Positions 35,201-45,709 of a DNA stretch of 64,000 bases are shown here, one piece after another. Below the pieces are notes generated by a model, which was not told where the DNA came from, ran no database searches, and saw only the letters and a list, made by a program, of their open reading frames with translations. The stretch is from assembly GCA_030544215.1 (NCBI GenBank), contig JARZZO010000011.1, positions 1,970,001 through 2,034,000 on the forward strand. Direction: 5' to 3'. Origin of the DNA: Zantedeschia hybrid cultivar (taxonomy: Eukaryota > Streptophyta > Magnoliopsida > Alismatales > Araceae). Position 1 is the first letter of the stretch, and each line of letters opens with the position of its first letter. Position numbers and translations under genes: made by a program.

Positions 35201-36140
35201 CCGGATGGTGCACCTCTCGGAGGTGTCCGGCGTCCAGCCCCTTCTGCACTTCGGCTTGGATGGCGGCCCTCCTTTCCTGATTGAAGGTGCGCCGCTTCTG
35301 CTTTACTGGGGACTGGTCGGGATCGGTATGGAGTCGGTGCTCTGCTACCTCCGGGTCAACCCCGGGCATGTCCGCCGGAGACCAAGCAAAGACGTCGAGA
35401 TTCTTCTTCAAGAACTCGACAAGCTTCTCTGCTTCAATCTTTTCTAGGCAGGAGCCTATCATCAGGACTCGTCCTTCGCCTCCCGGAATAGGGACGGCGG
35501 GGAGTGCTTCTCCCGGAGATGCCTCGGCCGATGACTCGATCGTTAGGGTTTCGGCTGCTGTCTTCCCTTTGACCGAAATCATGTAGCACTGCCGGGCCGC
35601 TTCTTGGTTCCCTCTGGCCTCGCCTATTCCATGGCTGGTATGAAACTTCAGCTTCTGATGGAAGGACGAAGGCACGGCCTCAACCCCGCCGATGAGCCTT
35701 CGGCCGAATATGGCGTTGTAGGCTGAATCAATTTTTACAACGGCAAAGTCCGTTTCAACGGTTAATTGCCGGGGGGCGGTGCCTAGAGTTACAGGGAGTC
35801 GGACAATGCCCTCTACTCGGCAGGGCGAGCCGTTAAAACCGAAGAGGGGGCCCCGATGAGGCTTCATATTAGCCTCACTCAATCCCATTTTTTCAAAACA
35901 GTCATAAAACAAGATGTTTGGGGCACTTCTATTATCCACAAAGATTCTATGTACATCATAGCTATTAATTACAGCATTGACGACGAGGGCGTCATCATGA
36001 GGGACTTGAACATCAGTCAGGTCCTCGGTGCCGAAGGTGATGTCTCCTAGACGAGGCCGCTTCGGTTCGCCGTCAACCGCTGCTACGGTGTTGCGCTGCC
36101 GCGGCCTTGATCCCTCCCCCGGCCCTCCGGATATCATCAT
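32260..36140 (-). pseudogene. pol: pol of the Tat element: PR-RT-RH-aRNH-INT, broken
   Basis: Protease: IFVDNRSAPNILF at about 35934, where the usual D-[ST]-G-S becomes D-N-R-S, so the active-site Gly is lost. RT: WRMCVDFTNLNKACP, then a TAG at 35079-35081, then LDAYSGYHQIRMHPDDESK, MPFGLKNAGATYQ and YIDDMLVKS (near 34845). A frameshift near 34500 precedes RNase H (33235-34497: LYLAVSETALSAVLV, TDQPLRQIL), followed by a second, archaeal-type RNase H (WRLFVDGSACSMGSGAGWIL, NNAAEYEALISGL, FSDSQLI). The integrase zinc finger is cut by a TAG at 33235-33237 (GY*WP), then the core GIDLLGP, SDNGKQF and GQVEVTNR supplies D, D and E, and a C-terminal WEGPYRV module ends at 32260. Three inactivating lesions plus the protease change make it non-functional. 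Confidence 0.95.
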
Positions 36141-36161
36141 GATAGACCCAGAACTGGGTCT

Positions 36162-37761
36162 TTAATGGGATGACTCTACCGGGGCCGAGGTGACTTTCGG
36201 CGGAGGAGCGGCTTCTATTGCTGGGGGTTGTTGTTGCCTGGGCGCTGCAGGGACGTCCCGATTCTGTTGCGGCGGCTGCTCCCGTCGGTACTGCGGCAAT
36301 CTCCCCTCCCGGATGATGCGGTCGATCTCCTCCCGGAGCTGCCGGCACTCATCCGTCGTGTGGCCGATCTCCCGGTGATATTCACAGTATCTGCCGGGGT
36401 CCCTTCGGCGATGATCGGTCTTGATGCGATCAGGCCGGCGGAGCATACCCTTCACCTCCATGAGCATCCGGGAAGGGGGAGCAGGTAAGGGTAGGTACCG
36501 CGGCTGCGGGACCGTCGCCTCTCCCTGTCCCAGTCTTCCCGGCGATATCGCTTTCGGGAGGGCTCTTGGTCTTCTGGCCGAGGTCGGACCACCTGGGGAG
36601 CAGGTGCCGCGGTGGCTTCGGCTGCGCCTTTACCCCTGGACAGCATCAGGGCCTCCCGGTTGATGTATTTATGGGCCCGGGCCACGAGGTCCTGGAAGGT
36701 AGGGGGATGGCGCTTCCCAATGGAGCCTAGGAGCCCCTCGTCCCGGCACCCGCTGATCACGGCCGAGACCGCGATCGAGCTGTCGAGGTTTGGGATCTGG
36801 GTGGCCTCGGTCCGGAACTTGGTGAAGTACTCCTGGAGAGTTTCGGTAGGGCCTTGCCGGATGGCCAGCAAGCTGGCGGAGGTTTTGCATTGTCGGGTGG
36901 CATCATAGAACTGGTCGATGAACAACTGGCCCGACTGGACTAGGGAGTGGATGGAGTTGGGGGCCAATGTCTCGAACCAGGTGAGGGCGATTTTTTCAAG
37001 GGTGAGGGGGAAAGACGGCAGCGGACTGCCTCGGAGATCCCTCGGACCCGGAGGTAGGCGTTGAATCTCTGGAAATGACAGACCGGATCTGTCATTCCGT
37101 CGTAGAGAGGGCCCTTCGGTAGCTTGAAATTGGGGGGCACTTCGGTGGTCAGGAGCTCCGCCGTGAATGGGGTCTGCTCCAGGATGCTGCTGGCGAGAGA
37201 CGCCCCGTGAGGCCGAGACACCATCTGCTGCATCTCTTTGCGCATTGCCGTCAGCCGCCGGTCCAGGTCCGGGGCAGTCGAGGTGGCGACGGATTACCCT
37301 CCGGTCCGGGCCGGACGGTACTCCGACGAAGCATAATCTTGCTCCGTCAGGCGATCGGCGCGGGGAGCTCGGGCAGGTAGCGCCGAGGGCTCGCTGCGCG
37401 TCGCCGTAGTTTCGTTGAGAGAAACCGGTGTAGGCGCCGGTCGGAACCGGATATCTTGTACTGGGTAGAGTGGGGGGAGCGGTGCCTGCTGAGGAAGTTG
37501 TCCCATCAGTCCTATGCGCTGGGCGATGGCGGACACCATCTCCTGAAGAGGCGCTAGGGACGTGACGACAGCGGCCAGCGTTGCCACTTGTTGCTGGAGC
37601 GCCCCCACTCGGTCTTCCGAGCCGAGAGACTCCGGTATGGTTGGCAGAGGCAGGCTCGGCGGGGCAGAAGGTGCACCTTTGGAAGGCAGCATATACGCCG
37701 AGGCCTCCCGCGCTTCTGCTTCGCTTTGTCCGGACCGTCGGGTCACAGGTCGCTGAGACAT
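36162..37761 (-). pseudogene. gag: gag of the Tat element (one stop, two frameshifts)
   Basis: Starts at ATG 37761 (MSQRPVTRRSGQSEAEAR), shortly after the PBS. A TAA at 37294-37296 interrupts, after which the same frame continues (LTAMRKEMQQMVSRP, LYDGMTDPVCHFQRFNAYL). A frameshift near 37015 leads into the capsid core (IALTWFETLAPNSI, FIDQFYDATRQCKTSASL, LQEYFTKFRTEATQIPNL), and a second near 36470 into the C-terminal part with a CCHC-like knuckle (YCEYHREIGHTTDECRQL), ending at 36162. Gag would assemble the virus-like particle and bind element RNA. An Arg/Ser-rich stretch (RKRYRREDWDRERRRSRSR) precedes the knuckle. Confidence 0.9.
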
Positions 37762-37775
37762 GACTTGTTTTGTTG

Positions 37776-37795
37776 GTTTCCCACAGACGGCGCCA
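37776..37795 (-). other. Candidate primer-binding site
   Basis: Two bases inside the 5' LTR the minus strand reads TGGCGCCGTCTGTGGGAAAC. The TGG start and position fit a PBS. The first nine bases match tRNA-Asp-type primers; I cannot name the tRNA with certainty. Confidence 0.7.
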
Positions 37796-37797
37796 CG

Positions 37798-38685
37798 TGA
37801 TGTAGCCGAAGCTATCACGACCGGATTTCGAAGCCGGAATCCGAAGAGAGGGATCCGGTGCTAGGTCGGATCGGTGTTCAGGGGCCCGACGGGGATCCGG
37901 AAGACGGAGGACGCAGAGGCAGCGGAGCCGAAGGTCCGAAGGCTGGCTCGCTCCGGGAAGTCGGGGCCGAGGCTCCTTCGGCGGACGAAGGGGTGGAGCG
38001 AGGGCGAGTCTCCTCAGTCGCGAGGGCAGCCGGCGCACGGCGTCGAGACCAGGGAGAGGAGTCCGAGGTCGGCGGCCGAGACCGACTCGGGAAGGTCGGC
38101 GATGATTCGAACCGAGCTCCTGCAGGAGGGAAAGAAGAAGAAAACCGGTCAGCATGAGTCCCGGGCCTCAGCTCTGGGGAACCCCCTCCGACGGTCAAGT
38201 TAGCTCCTGAAGAAGATTCGATTCAGAAGGCAAAGTGAGTAGCTTTAATGCTTTTCGGACTGTAGTCCTTAAGGGTGAGGAAGCATCCTTTGGGCAATAA
38301 ATAGCGGTGTATTTATAGCAAAAGATAGCGGACGGTTAACGGTGGCAACCGATATAGGACTAAATGCGGACTTACTGGTAAACCGCCATAGTGCCTGATC
38401 CGCCACCGGAGTGGGCCGGATTCGGCTACCGGGCCGAAGGGGGTTGGGCCGCTGATGGGCCGAAGCCTGTTGGGCCCTAGGCTGCCGCGCTGTTCCCAGG
38501 CCGTTGGCTGGTGGGCCGCTGACGGGCTGAAGCCTGTTGGGCCGGGAGCGACGGTGCCGCTAACGGGCCGAGGGCTGTTGGGCCGCTGATGGGCCGAAAG
38601 CTCCCGGAGGACCTGGTACTGCTGCAGTTGGGCTGAACGGGGTTTGTGCTTGCTTTAATGGGCCGAATCGGATTCTGCCTCATCA
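37798..38685 (-). repeat. 5' LTR of the Tat element
   Basis: 888 bp, TGATGAGG...CTACATCA on the minus strand. A TATAAATA box lies on the minus strand around 38318-38326, followed by a region rich in GGCCCAT/CGGCCC words on the upstream side. Confidence 0.95.
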
Positions 38686-38690
38686 TATTC

Positions 38691-39736
38691 ATATAACTCA
38701 ATCTTAGATCGAATGACCAAAAAACTTCTAAATAATTAAGTATGAGTTTGAACCACTGGCACGGCAAAATGGCTCATATGCGCGTGTCGTCTCGCGTCGA
38801 CACGCATTCCCTGTACTTCCCGTAGTTCTGCCGTTCCACGTCCCGCATTTTCTTCTCTCCCGCTCGCAAACCTTCCTCTCCTCCTTCCCACTTTCTTCGC
38901 ATGCGACGGGCATCGTGAACGCCAACATGGAAACATCCTGCTACGTACAAGATGTCATCTTTTATAAAATCGACACCCGTCCCCGGCACATGGCTGAGTT
39001 GGACATCTATCCCGTTTGCAACGAGACTATCACAGTTTGAGTCCAGTCCCAGTAGGCCTTGGCTGTGGAATTTTCACGCTTTGGGACGTGAAAACCTCGT
39101 GCATGGCTGTTGTGAGCATATTTACCCCTTGGATATCCTCGTCACACACGGAATGAAACTGCTGCAACACCATGTCAATTTCTCTTGGGTATTCTCGTCA
39201 CACGCAGAATCGATCCATGTTTGTTCGAATGGGGAAACTGCTGCCCAACCAACTGGGCTATCATTCAAAAAAAAAAAAAAAAAGCCAACACCCAAGGGAT
39301 AAACTGCTACATACTGGAATCTAGTTTGTAAAGTTAAAACTAATACAACACCGTGTCAATTTTTTTAGAAAGGGCAAAGAGGGAGGAAATGAACGATAGA
39401 TGGATGGGGTCCTAAATATTTTATAATGAATAATTACATCTATTTTTTTCTTTCACAAAATTTTATTAAAAAAAATTTAAATATATTTATAGCTGAACTT
39501 TAAATAGGTCGTCCAAATTTTAGATAACGTATAGCTGAATCAATAGTTTGAAAGTTTTATTAAATTTTTGGTATATATTCGTATCATAAGTTTCAACGAA
39601 CACAAAACTCATCCTAATGGGTCGAGTCCAATAAAATGAGATTGAATTTTGTTAATTATATATATATTTTTTGGTATCATTTGATCAGAGTTCAAATCAT
39701 TCAAACATATGAGCATGATGGGATCGACCTTAAAAT
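38691..39736. other. Spacer with no recognised gene
   Basis: 38750-39260 is of mixed composition with an open frame (38952-39302) resembling nothing I know. 39275-39292 is an A run. 39420-39730 is AT-rich. Confidence 0.4.
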
Positions 39737-40665
39737 AATCATAATTATTTTCCCTTTTTTTTAGCTGCACGGCATGCTGTATCACATACAGTACAACAAA
39801 TATTATTCTACTAAGAAATGGCCAAATTCATCCCATCAACGGGCTGCCTTTCTTCCCTTAAAATAAATTGGCAGCGAGTAAATGTGCAAGCAGTTGTTCA
39901 TCAATTACCAGGATATCATAACGTTTCATGCATTCTTGTCTCGGTGGTCTCTGCATTGTTAAGGAAAAAAAATCATAATTATTTTTATTTTTATAGTTGC
40001 ATCGCATGCTATATCACATATAGTGCAATAAATATTACTCTATTAAGAAATGAGCAAATTCATCCCATCAATGTGCTATTTTTTTTTTCCCTTGGAAGAA
40101 ATTGGTAGCTAGTAAATGTGCAATCAATTGTTCATCAATTACCAGGATATGGTAACGTTGCATGCATTCTTGTCTCGGTATTCTCTACATTGTTAAGGAA
40201 AAAAAAACATAATTATTTTTCCTTTTTTTAGTTGAATCGCATGCTATATCATATACAGTGCAACAAATATTACTTTATTAAGAAATTGGCAAATTCATCC
40301 CATCAATGTGCTATTTTTTTTCCCTTGGAAAAAATTGGTAGCTAGTAAATGTGCAATCAATTGTTCATCAATTACCAGGATATGGTAACGTTGCATGCTT
40401 GTCTCGGTATTCTCTACATTGTTAAGGCAAAAAATTATAATTATTTGTCCTTTTTTAGTTGCATCGCATGCTATATGACATACAGTGCAACAAATATTAC
40501 TCTATTAAAAAATGAGGAAGTTCATCCCATCGACGTGCTATCTTTTTTTCCCTTGAAAGAAATTGGAAGCTAATAAATGTTCTAGCAATTGTTCATCAAT
40601 TATTAGGATATGGTAACGTTGCATGTATTCTTGTCTTGATATTCTATGCATTATTAAGGAAAAAA
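39737..40665. repeat. Tandem array of four ~232-bp units
   Basis: The marker GCATGCT(A/G)TAT occurs at 39772, 40004, 40239 and 40466 (periods 232, 235, 227). Each unit also has ATATTA-TCTA-TAAGAAAT, AAATTCATCCCATCAA, TGTTCATCAATTACCAGGATAT and a TTGTTAAGGAAAAAAA block. Identity falls towards the right end. Non-coding: the short frames in the units differ and have stops. Confidence 0.92.
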
Positions 40666-42640
40666 AGGTCCAGGTATGACATCTCCCCGGGATCTATGGA
40701 TCCATAACGAGAAGCAGCAACTGCTACAGCTTCACGATGAGATTAGCTAGGAATCCAATTACGTATTCATAAATTTTATCGAATTTATGTCCCATAAGTT
40801 TTAAATTTTTGGTTTTTTATTTTTTGCTATACGCTTCAGATGCCTTAAAAAGGCCTTACTTTGGAATAAATTTTACGGTGTATATTTTTTGCTACAGTAT
40901 GATGATACCATGTTCTCATTTGTACGTCCCACGTTTGATAACAGAATAATAGGTTACAATAGGATCGGTAATTTTGAATTACTTATTTTAGAATAGGAAG
41001 TACTTCACTTTGACAACCTGATGACATTTTAGGTGGAATACCTAATTCTTAGATATAAAGTGGAATTATTTATTCACCTTATTCCACGAATAAACAATTG
41101 TGACACGAAATAAGTAATTCCTCCAATGAAAGTGGAATTGGCCTTATTCTAAAATTAAAAGGTCTTATTCTACTATCAAAATAGAATACGGACACCCCTA
41201 TTTTACTTGTTCTCCTCATTCTATCTTGGTTATATAGATTTCTTTTACCAGGTGATATTGACTTATATCAAAATAAGAGGAATAAATAATTTGGATAAAA
41301 ATATTTAAACCATTTATTCTATCTATAATAAAGATTAATTATATTTTTATCATATTTTATTTTTTACTTAATTATAATAACTTATTCTGAATAAAAAGAA
41401 TAAACAATTACCAAAGTAAAATGAACTTTATTCCCATATAAGCAAATCCAAAATTGCTTATACCAGACAAGAAATCACCCTATCAAACTGACGCTAGAGA
41501 AGTATCATGTGGCCGGAATCAAACTATTTTCTTTTTTATTGACTCTACGATGAAATCTTTATTATGTAGTCGAAATCAAAGCACTTCTTTTTATTGAACA
41601 CGTACTACTGTTCCTCTTTAGATATATTTGCTCAGCTCAATCGTACCTTTCACCGACTGTTTTATTAAATTCTAGATCCTAAGCCCATCCCATAGCTCCT
41701 GACACCTGTGAAGATTTCTGACCATGGGAAGCACGTGAAAAGCACGTTATCTATAAGTAGGAAATGTAGAATAGACATCTATGTTGGATGTCCATAACCT
41801 CATGGGGTATCTAGGTGAAAGTGGCAGTGAAATTGTAAAATTTTCCTCAAAGAACAAAAGCAAAGTCAAACAGTTAAGTTGCCGACTTTATTAAAAGCAA
41901 ATGATAATCTCATTGCCTACATATTTTTCGAAAGACAAAAGAGAAATCGTAAATGGAATTGCTGTTTTATATATATATATATATATTTTAAAAGAAGAGA
42001 TTGATGTTTTCCCACTAAAAAAATTGACAAACATTTTGCTTTTCCTTTCACATCGATTTAACATGAAATTAGTGTGTATCCATATGAACTTAAAAGTTAA
42101 AAAAGATACGTAGTTTTTTATATTACCTGCTTAGGTTTATACTTGTTTTTTCAAAATACATAGAAGTTTTACAAATATGATTTCAACAAAATAATTTATT
42201 TGATTTTCAACTTAACAGTTTATTAGGTATTGAGATTGGAAGCTTAGATGCACCGACCGAAATAATTCAAAAAATAGGCTATACCCGTGTTTCTTCAAGT
42301 TAAGGTTAGACTTGGGTTGAAATCATAATCAGTTCAACCTGTCTCTAGGTCATATTATAGATTAAACTCACAGGGCCACTTAACCATGATATAACCCCAT
42401 ATATTTATCGAAATAAATATATTTAATAAAAAACAAGTTATTTTTTATCCTCGATCCGGGTTTAGCCGGATTTCGGATCGTGAACGTCTGGTCGTGGACA
42501 ATGTTTGGCATAACTATAGCAAGTATCATGGACCACGTGGCGGCCCCGATCCACACAGCTTGGTCCGACCACTCCGGTCCAACCTTATACATACAATAGC
42601 CGGCTCGGTCCGGTTCGACCGGACCCTCAGCAGGCCACGC
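40666..42640. other. AT-rich intergenic DNA upstream of the F-box gene
   Basis: No coding. 40935-41430 has repeated words GGAATTA, CTTATTCTA and AATAAACAAT on both strands, suggesting an old AT-rich MITE without readable ends. (TA)n lies at 41970-41987. From about 42440 GC content rises towards the gene, with a TATACATA at 42585-42592 as a possible but unproven TATA. Confidence 0.4.
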
Positions 42641-43421
42641 ACCCTCGCGTAGTCCTCGCGAGTGGCTTCCAAACATTTTTTCTCCCTGTCAAAATTTCAC
42701 ACGCACTCCCGCATATCCCACGCGTTCCCTTCTCTCTCTCTATCTCGCCAGTCTCTCTCTCTATTTCTCTCTCCTCCTCCTCCTGCTCGCCCCGGTCGCC
42801 CCGCCCACCCCACGCGAACTCCATCTCTCTTTTCCTCCTCCCCAATCCAAATCCCACTGGAGAAGAACCAGCAAGAGCACCTTCGAATCTGCAGCTGAAT
42901 CGAGCGTCGCAGCCCGTCGAATTCCTCCGCCGAGGTCTGTTTCTTCCCTCGAAATTGCCGTCCTCCACCCCCTGGAAACCCTAACCCCAGGTCTCCCAAC
43001 CCTAATAAATATCGCACCTGCACCAGATCCGCCTCTCATTATCCTTATTATTTCATTCCTTTTTTTCCCCCTTTCCTTTCCTTTTCTGTTTGTTGTCGTG
43101 CGTGATCTCGATCCAGAATCCCATCTTGTTGCTGTTGGAAATTTTTTAACCGGAATCGGCACACCTTGGGGATTTCCGCTTCTGCTTCTTCTGTGTGTAA
43201 TCCGACTTGAATTTGGTCTGGTGGACCAGAAAGAGAGGGCGTAAATTTAGGCGCTGTAGAGGATTCTTTGCATTCTTTTGTGACCTGGGGAAGTTTTGAT
43301 TCTCATCTACGGGTGATTTGGGATCTGCCTGTTCGATCCTGTTCAATCTGTTCCTGTTCTGAAACTCTAGGGTTTCCTGCCTTCTTATCATATATATTTC
43401 TGAAAAAAAAAAGAAAACCAT
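42641..43421 (+). promoter_or_regulatory. Promoter / 5' leader region of the F-box gene
   Basis: 42720-42790 is CT-rich (CTCTCTCTCT tracts), typical of plant core promoters and 5' UTRs. 42790-43000 is GC-rich, then 43020-43420 is T-rich, which would fit a leader intron. No splice sites can be assigned with confidence. The CDS ATG is at 43422. Confidence 0.45.
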
Positions 43422-44447
43422 ATGACGCTCAATTATTCACCCCGCGTGATCTTCCCTGCTTCGCCCTCGCCGGCGGGTGTGCCGCCGGATGGGGGCGGAT
43501 TCCTGACTGGATCTTCCTTCCGGGAGAAGGGCCTTGAATGGGAGCTGTTCGGGGCTCCGAAGGATTGCTTCTGCAGCTGGAGGAGTGAGAGAGGTGGAGG
43601 GGGTGCAGCCAGAGTGGTGGGTGACGGTGCGGGCTGCTCCTATGACCCCCCACTGCCACCACCGCCACCAAGTACGCCTGTGTACGATGACATCATTGAC
43701 CTGCTCCCAGCTGATCCCTTTGGGATGGGCTTGGCAGCTGACACGCCCACCTGGACAGCCGCTATTGCCGGCTGGATCGAGGACCTTGCCACCACGATGG
43801 CAGACCGCTTCGGTTACTATGAATATGGGGACTACTATGCTAATGTCGGCGACCACTTCGACTATTACATGTGCAACAGTGCTGCTAATGCTGCAGCTGT
43901 GGCTGCAGCTGCTTGGTTCTCTCCAGACCATGTTCAGGACGGCGTAGCAGGTAGCCATCTGAGTTCCTTGGAGACAGGGCTTTTGGGGCAGCCACTGATA
44001 AACTTATCCCAAGGGGAAGAGTTTGTGCCGGGGGTGCTTTATGTGGAAGAGGTGGAGGAGGAGCTTCTGAGGTTTGGCGGGCAGGGAGAGGACACATCTG
44101 CTGGTCTTCAAGTTACAGAGAGTGGCTCCTGTACTGGTGATACAAGTGATGGTGGCAGTGCACCCCATGATGCATTGTTCTATGCACTTGCTTACCTGGA
44201 CATTAGTGACCTCCTCTCAGTCGAGGGAGTCTGCAAGACATTATGTTCCGCCGTTCGGGGGGACCCACTCCTATGGAGGCACATCCACATAGGGCCCCCA
44301 TTGAGCAAGAGGTTAACTGATGACATACTTTTGCGGCTGACTGAGAGGGCTAAAGGGAGTTTGGAGTGCTTGAGCCTCATGGAATGTTCACAAGTTACAG
44401 ACAGTGGGCTGAGGCATCTGCTCGAGAACAATCCAAGAGTGAGAAAG
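43422..44447 (+). CDS. SKIP14: F-box protein of the SKIP14 family, first coding exon (partial)
   Basis: A 342-codon exon ending AGAAAG before GTAATTG (donor at 44448). N-terminal MTLNYSPRVIF and DIIDLLPADPFGMGL followed by AIAGWIEDL are the conserved SKIP14 block. The F-box lies at about residues 248-292 (ALAYLDISDLLSVEGVCKTL and DPLLWRHIHI), and the first leucine-rich-repeat segment follows (DDILLRLTERAKGSLECLSL, VTDSGLRHLLENNPRVRK). SKIP14 proteins are substrate receptors of SCF ubiquitin ligases, binding SKP1/ASK through the F-box. The Cys-rich C-terminal half of the family must come from later exons, which I do not find in 44448-64000. Either intron 1 is very long and filled with transposons or the gene is truncated. 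Upstream frame and start are intact. Confidence 0.9.
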
Positions 44448-45056
44448 GTAATTGTTGTGTCCTTGGCAGTGATCAATCATGTCTATTTTTCTGTATTTGC
44501 TTTTTGATGTTATGTATTTCTTGTGAACTACTTTCACCTTAATTCTTATCCTTCTTGTTTGCACATATACTTACTCCTGTTAACATGGCCATTGTTTTAC
44601 TTTCTATTTTATGTACGAAGCGTAATCCTTCATGCTATTATGACCATGTGTTTACTGTTATCATTGTGTGTATTGTGCTGCAAGGGTTGGTTCCTTGTTC
44701 ACATTTTATGTTAGATGGTTCCATAGTTCTTATTGACATGGGATGCATTACCTTATCCATAATTGTTGATGTGAATGAAACTGTAAGCTCACTAGTTAGA
44801 ACGGAGCATAAGGAGCCCATCCCTTGGAGACCCCTCATTGTAGCTATATTTCATGTAATAAGCTTCTAGTAAGCCTTGGTTTGGTATATGTAAGGGAGGT
44901 CCTTTAGTGCATGACAAGTACATGCACTTTATGCATGCGTGTTTTTTAGTCACAATAGTTGTTAACTGACCAATATTTTCCCCCATTTTTTGGGCTCTGG
45001 GTTACATATCTTCATCGCAGAGTGGCTTTTTTTAGAAAAAAAGACTAAAAGAAACT
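44448..45056. other. Presumed intron of the F-box gene, 5' part
   Basis: Follows a good donor. T-rich, with no transposon signature until the TRIM at 45062. Plain intron sequence is the simplest reading. Confidence 0.5.
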
Positions 45057-45061
45057 TCTGG

Positions 45062-45704
45062 TGTAACGACCCGATCCAACCCTTTGAGGTATTGTCACTT
45101 TGTGCAAAGTCCGCACAGTTTTGTCCCTAAAAGGCGCCTCACAAGTTATTGATAAAACCCCTTCATATATAGTTTAGTAACTTTTTCCCGTGTTTCAATA
45201 CAGGACCAATTTGGTTCATTCTTGTCCTAGTCTTCAGACGCAGTGGTAGCTCCACACTATGGTGGCTCCACAACGCTTCACTTGCTGGTAGCCCTTTCTT
45301 ATGGGTAGTCCTCTTCTTCTGTCTGGCTTGTGACTTGTTAAAAATGCTCACCCGCTTTCATGTGGTTCGTCTCCTAACCAGCTCATATCTTACTATACAG
45401 ACCATACTCTGATATCATTATGTAATGATCCGATCTAACCCTTATGAGGTTGTCCGCTTTTGGGTAAATCCGCATGGTTTTGTGTCAAAAAGGCACCTTA
45501 CATGTAATGGATACGGTCTCTTCATGTATAGTCCAATAACTTTTTTCTGTTTTCCGATATAGGACTAATTTGGTTCATTCCTATCCTAGCCCCTGTATGC
45601 AATAGTAGTTCCACACTATGGCGGCTCCACATCGCTTCACTTGCGGGTAGCCCTTCCTACTGTTAGCCCTCTCCTCCTGTGCCGTTCATGACTGGGTTAT
45701 TACA
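45062..45704 (-). mobile_element. TRIM (miniature LTR retrotransposon) with TSD TCTGG
   Basis: 643 bp with two direct repeats of about 282 bp (45062-45343 and 45421-45704), both beginning TGTAA-GA-CCGATC-AACC; the whole ends GGGTTATTACA. A perfect TSD TCTGG lies at 45057-45061 and 45705-45709. On the minus strand, next to the 45421 repeat, TGATATCAGAGTATGG resembles the initiator tRNA-Met PBS (TGGTATCAGAGC). Only 77 bp of internal DNA and no coding: a classic TRIM layout. Confidence 0.9.
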
Positions 45705-45709
45705 TCTGG

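Larger units (their letters stand above)
26486..38685 (-). mobile_element. Complete Tat-lineage Ty3/Gypsy retrotransposon with antisense gene
   Basis: 12,200 bp, flanked by a perfect TSD TATTC (26481-26485, 38686-38690). On the minus strand the order is 5' LTR (38685-37798), PBS, gag, pol (protease, RT, RNase H, second RNase H, integrase), 146-bp tandem repeats, an antisense gene, PPT and 3' LTR (27373-26486). The second RNase H and the antisense ORF are hallmarks of the Tat clade (Retand, RIRE2, Grande relatives). By eye the two LTRs differ at roughly 20 of 888 positions, so insertion is fairly recent. Gag and pol carry stops and frameshifts, so this copy depends on others to move, if it moves at all. 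Confidence 0.96.

Noticed and set aside
39190..39300. tRNA-like box A (TAGCCCAGTTGG on the minus strand) next to a T run, possible SINE
   Set aside because: The T run precedes the head instead of a tail following it, box B is poor (ATTCGAAC) and no TSD is found.
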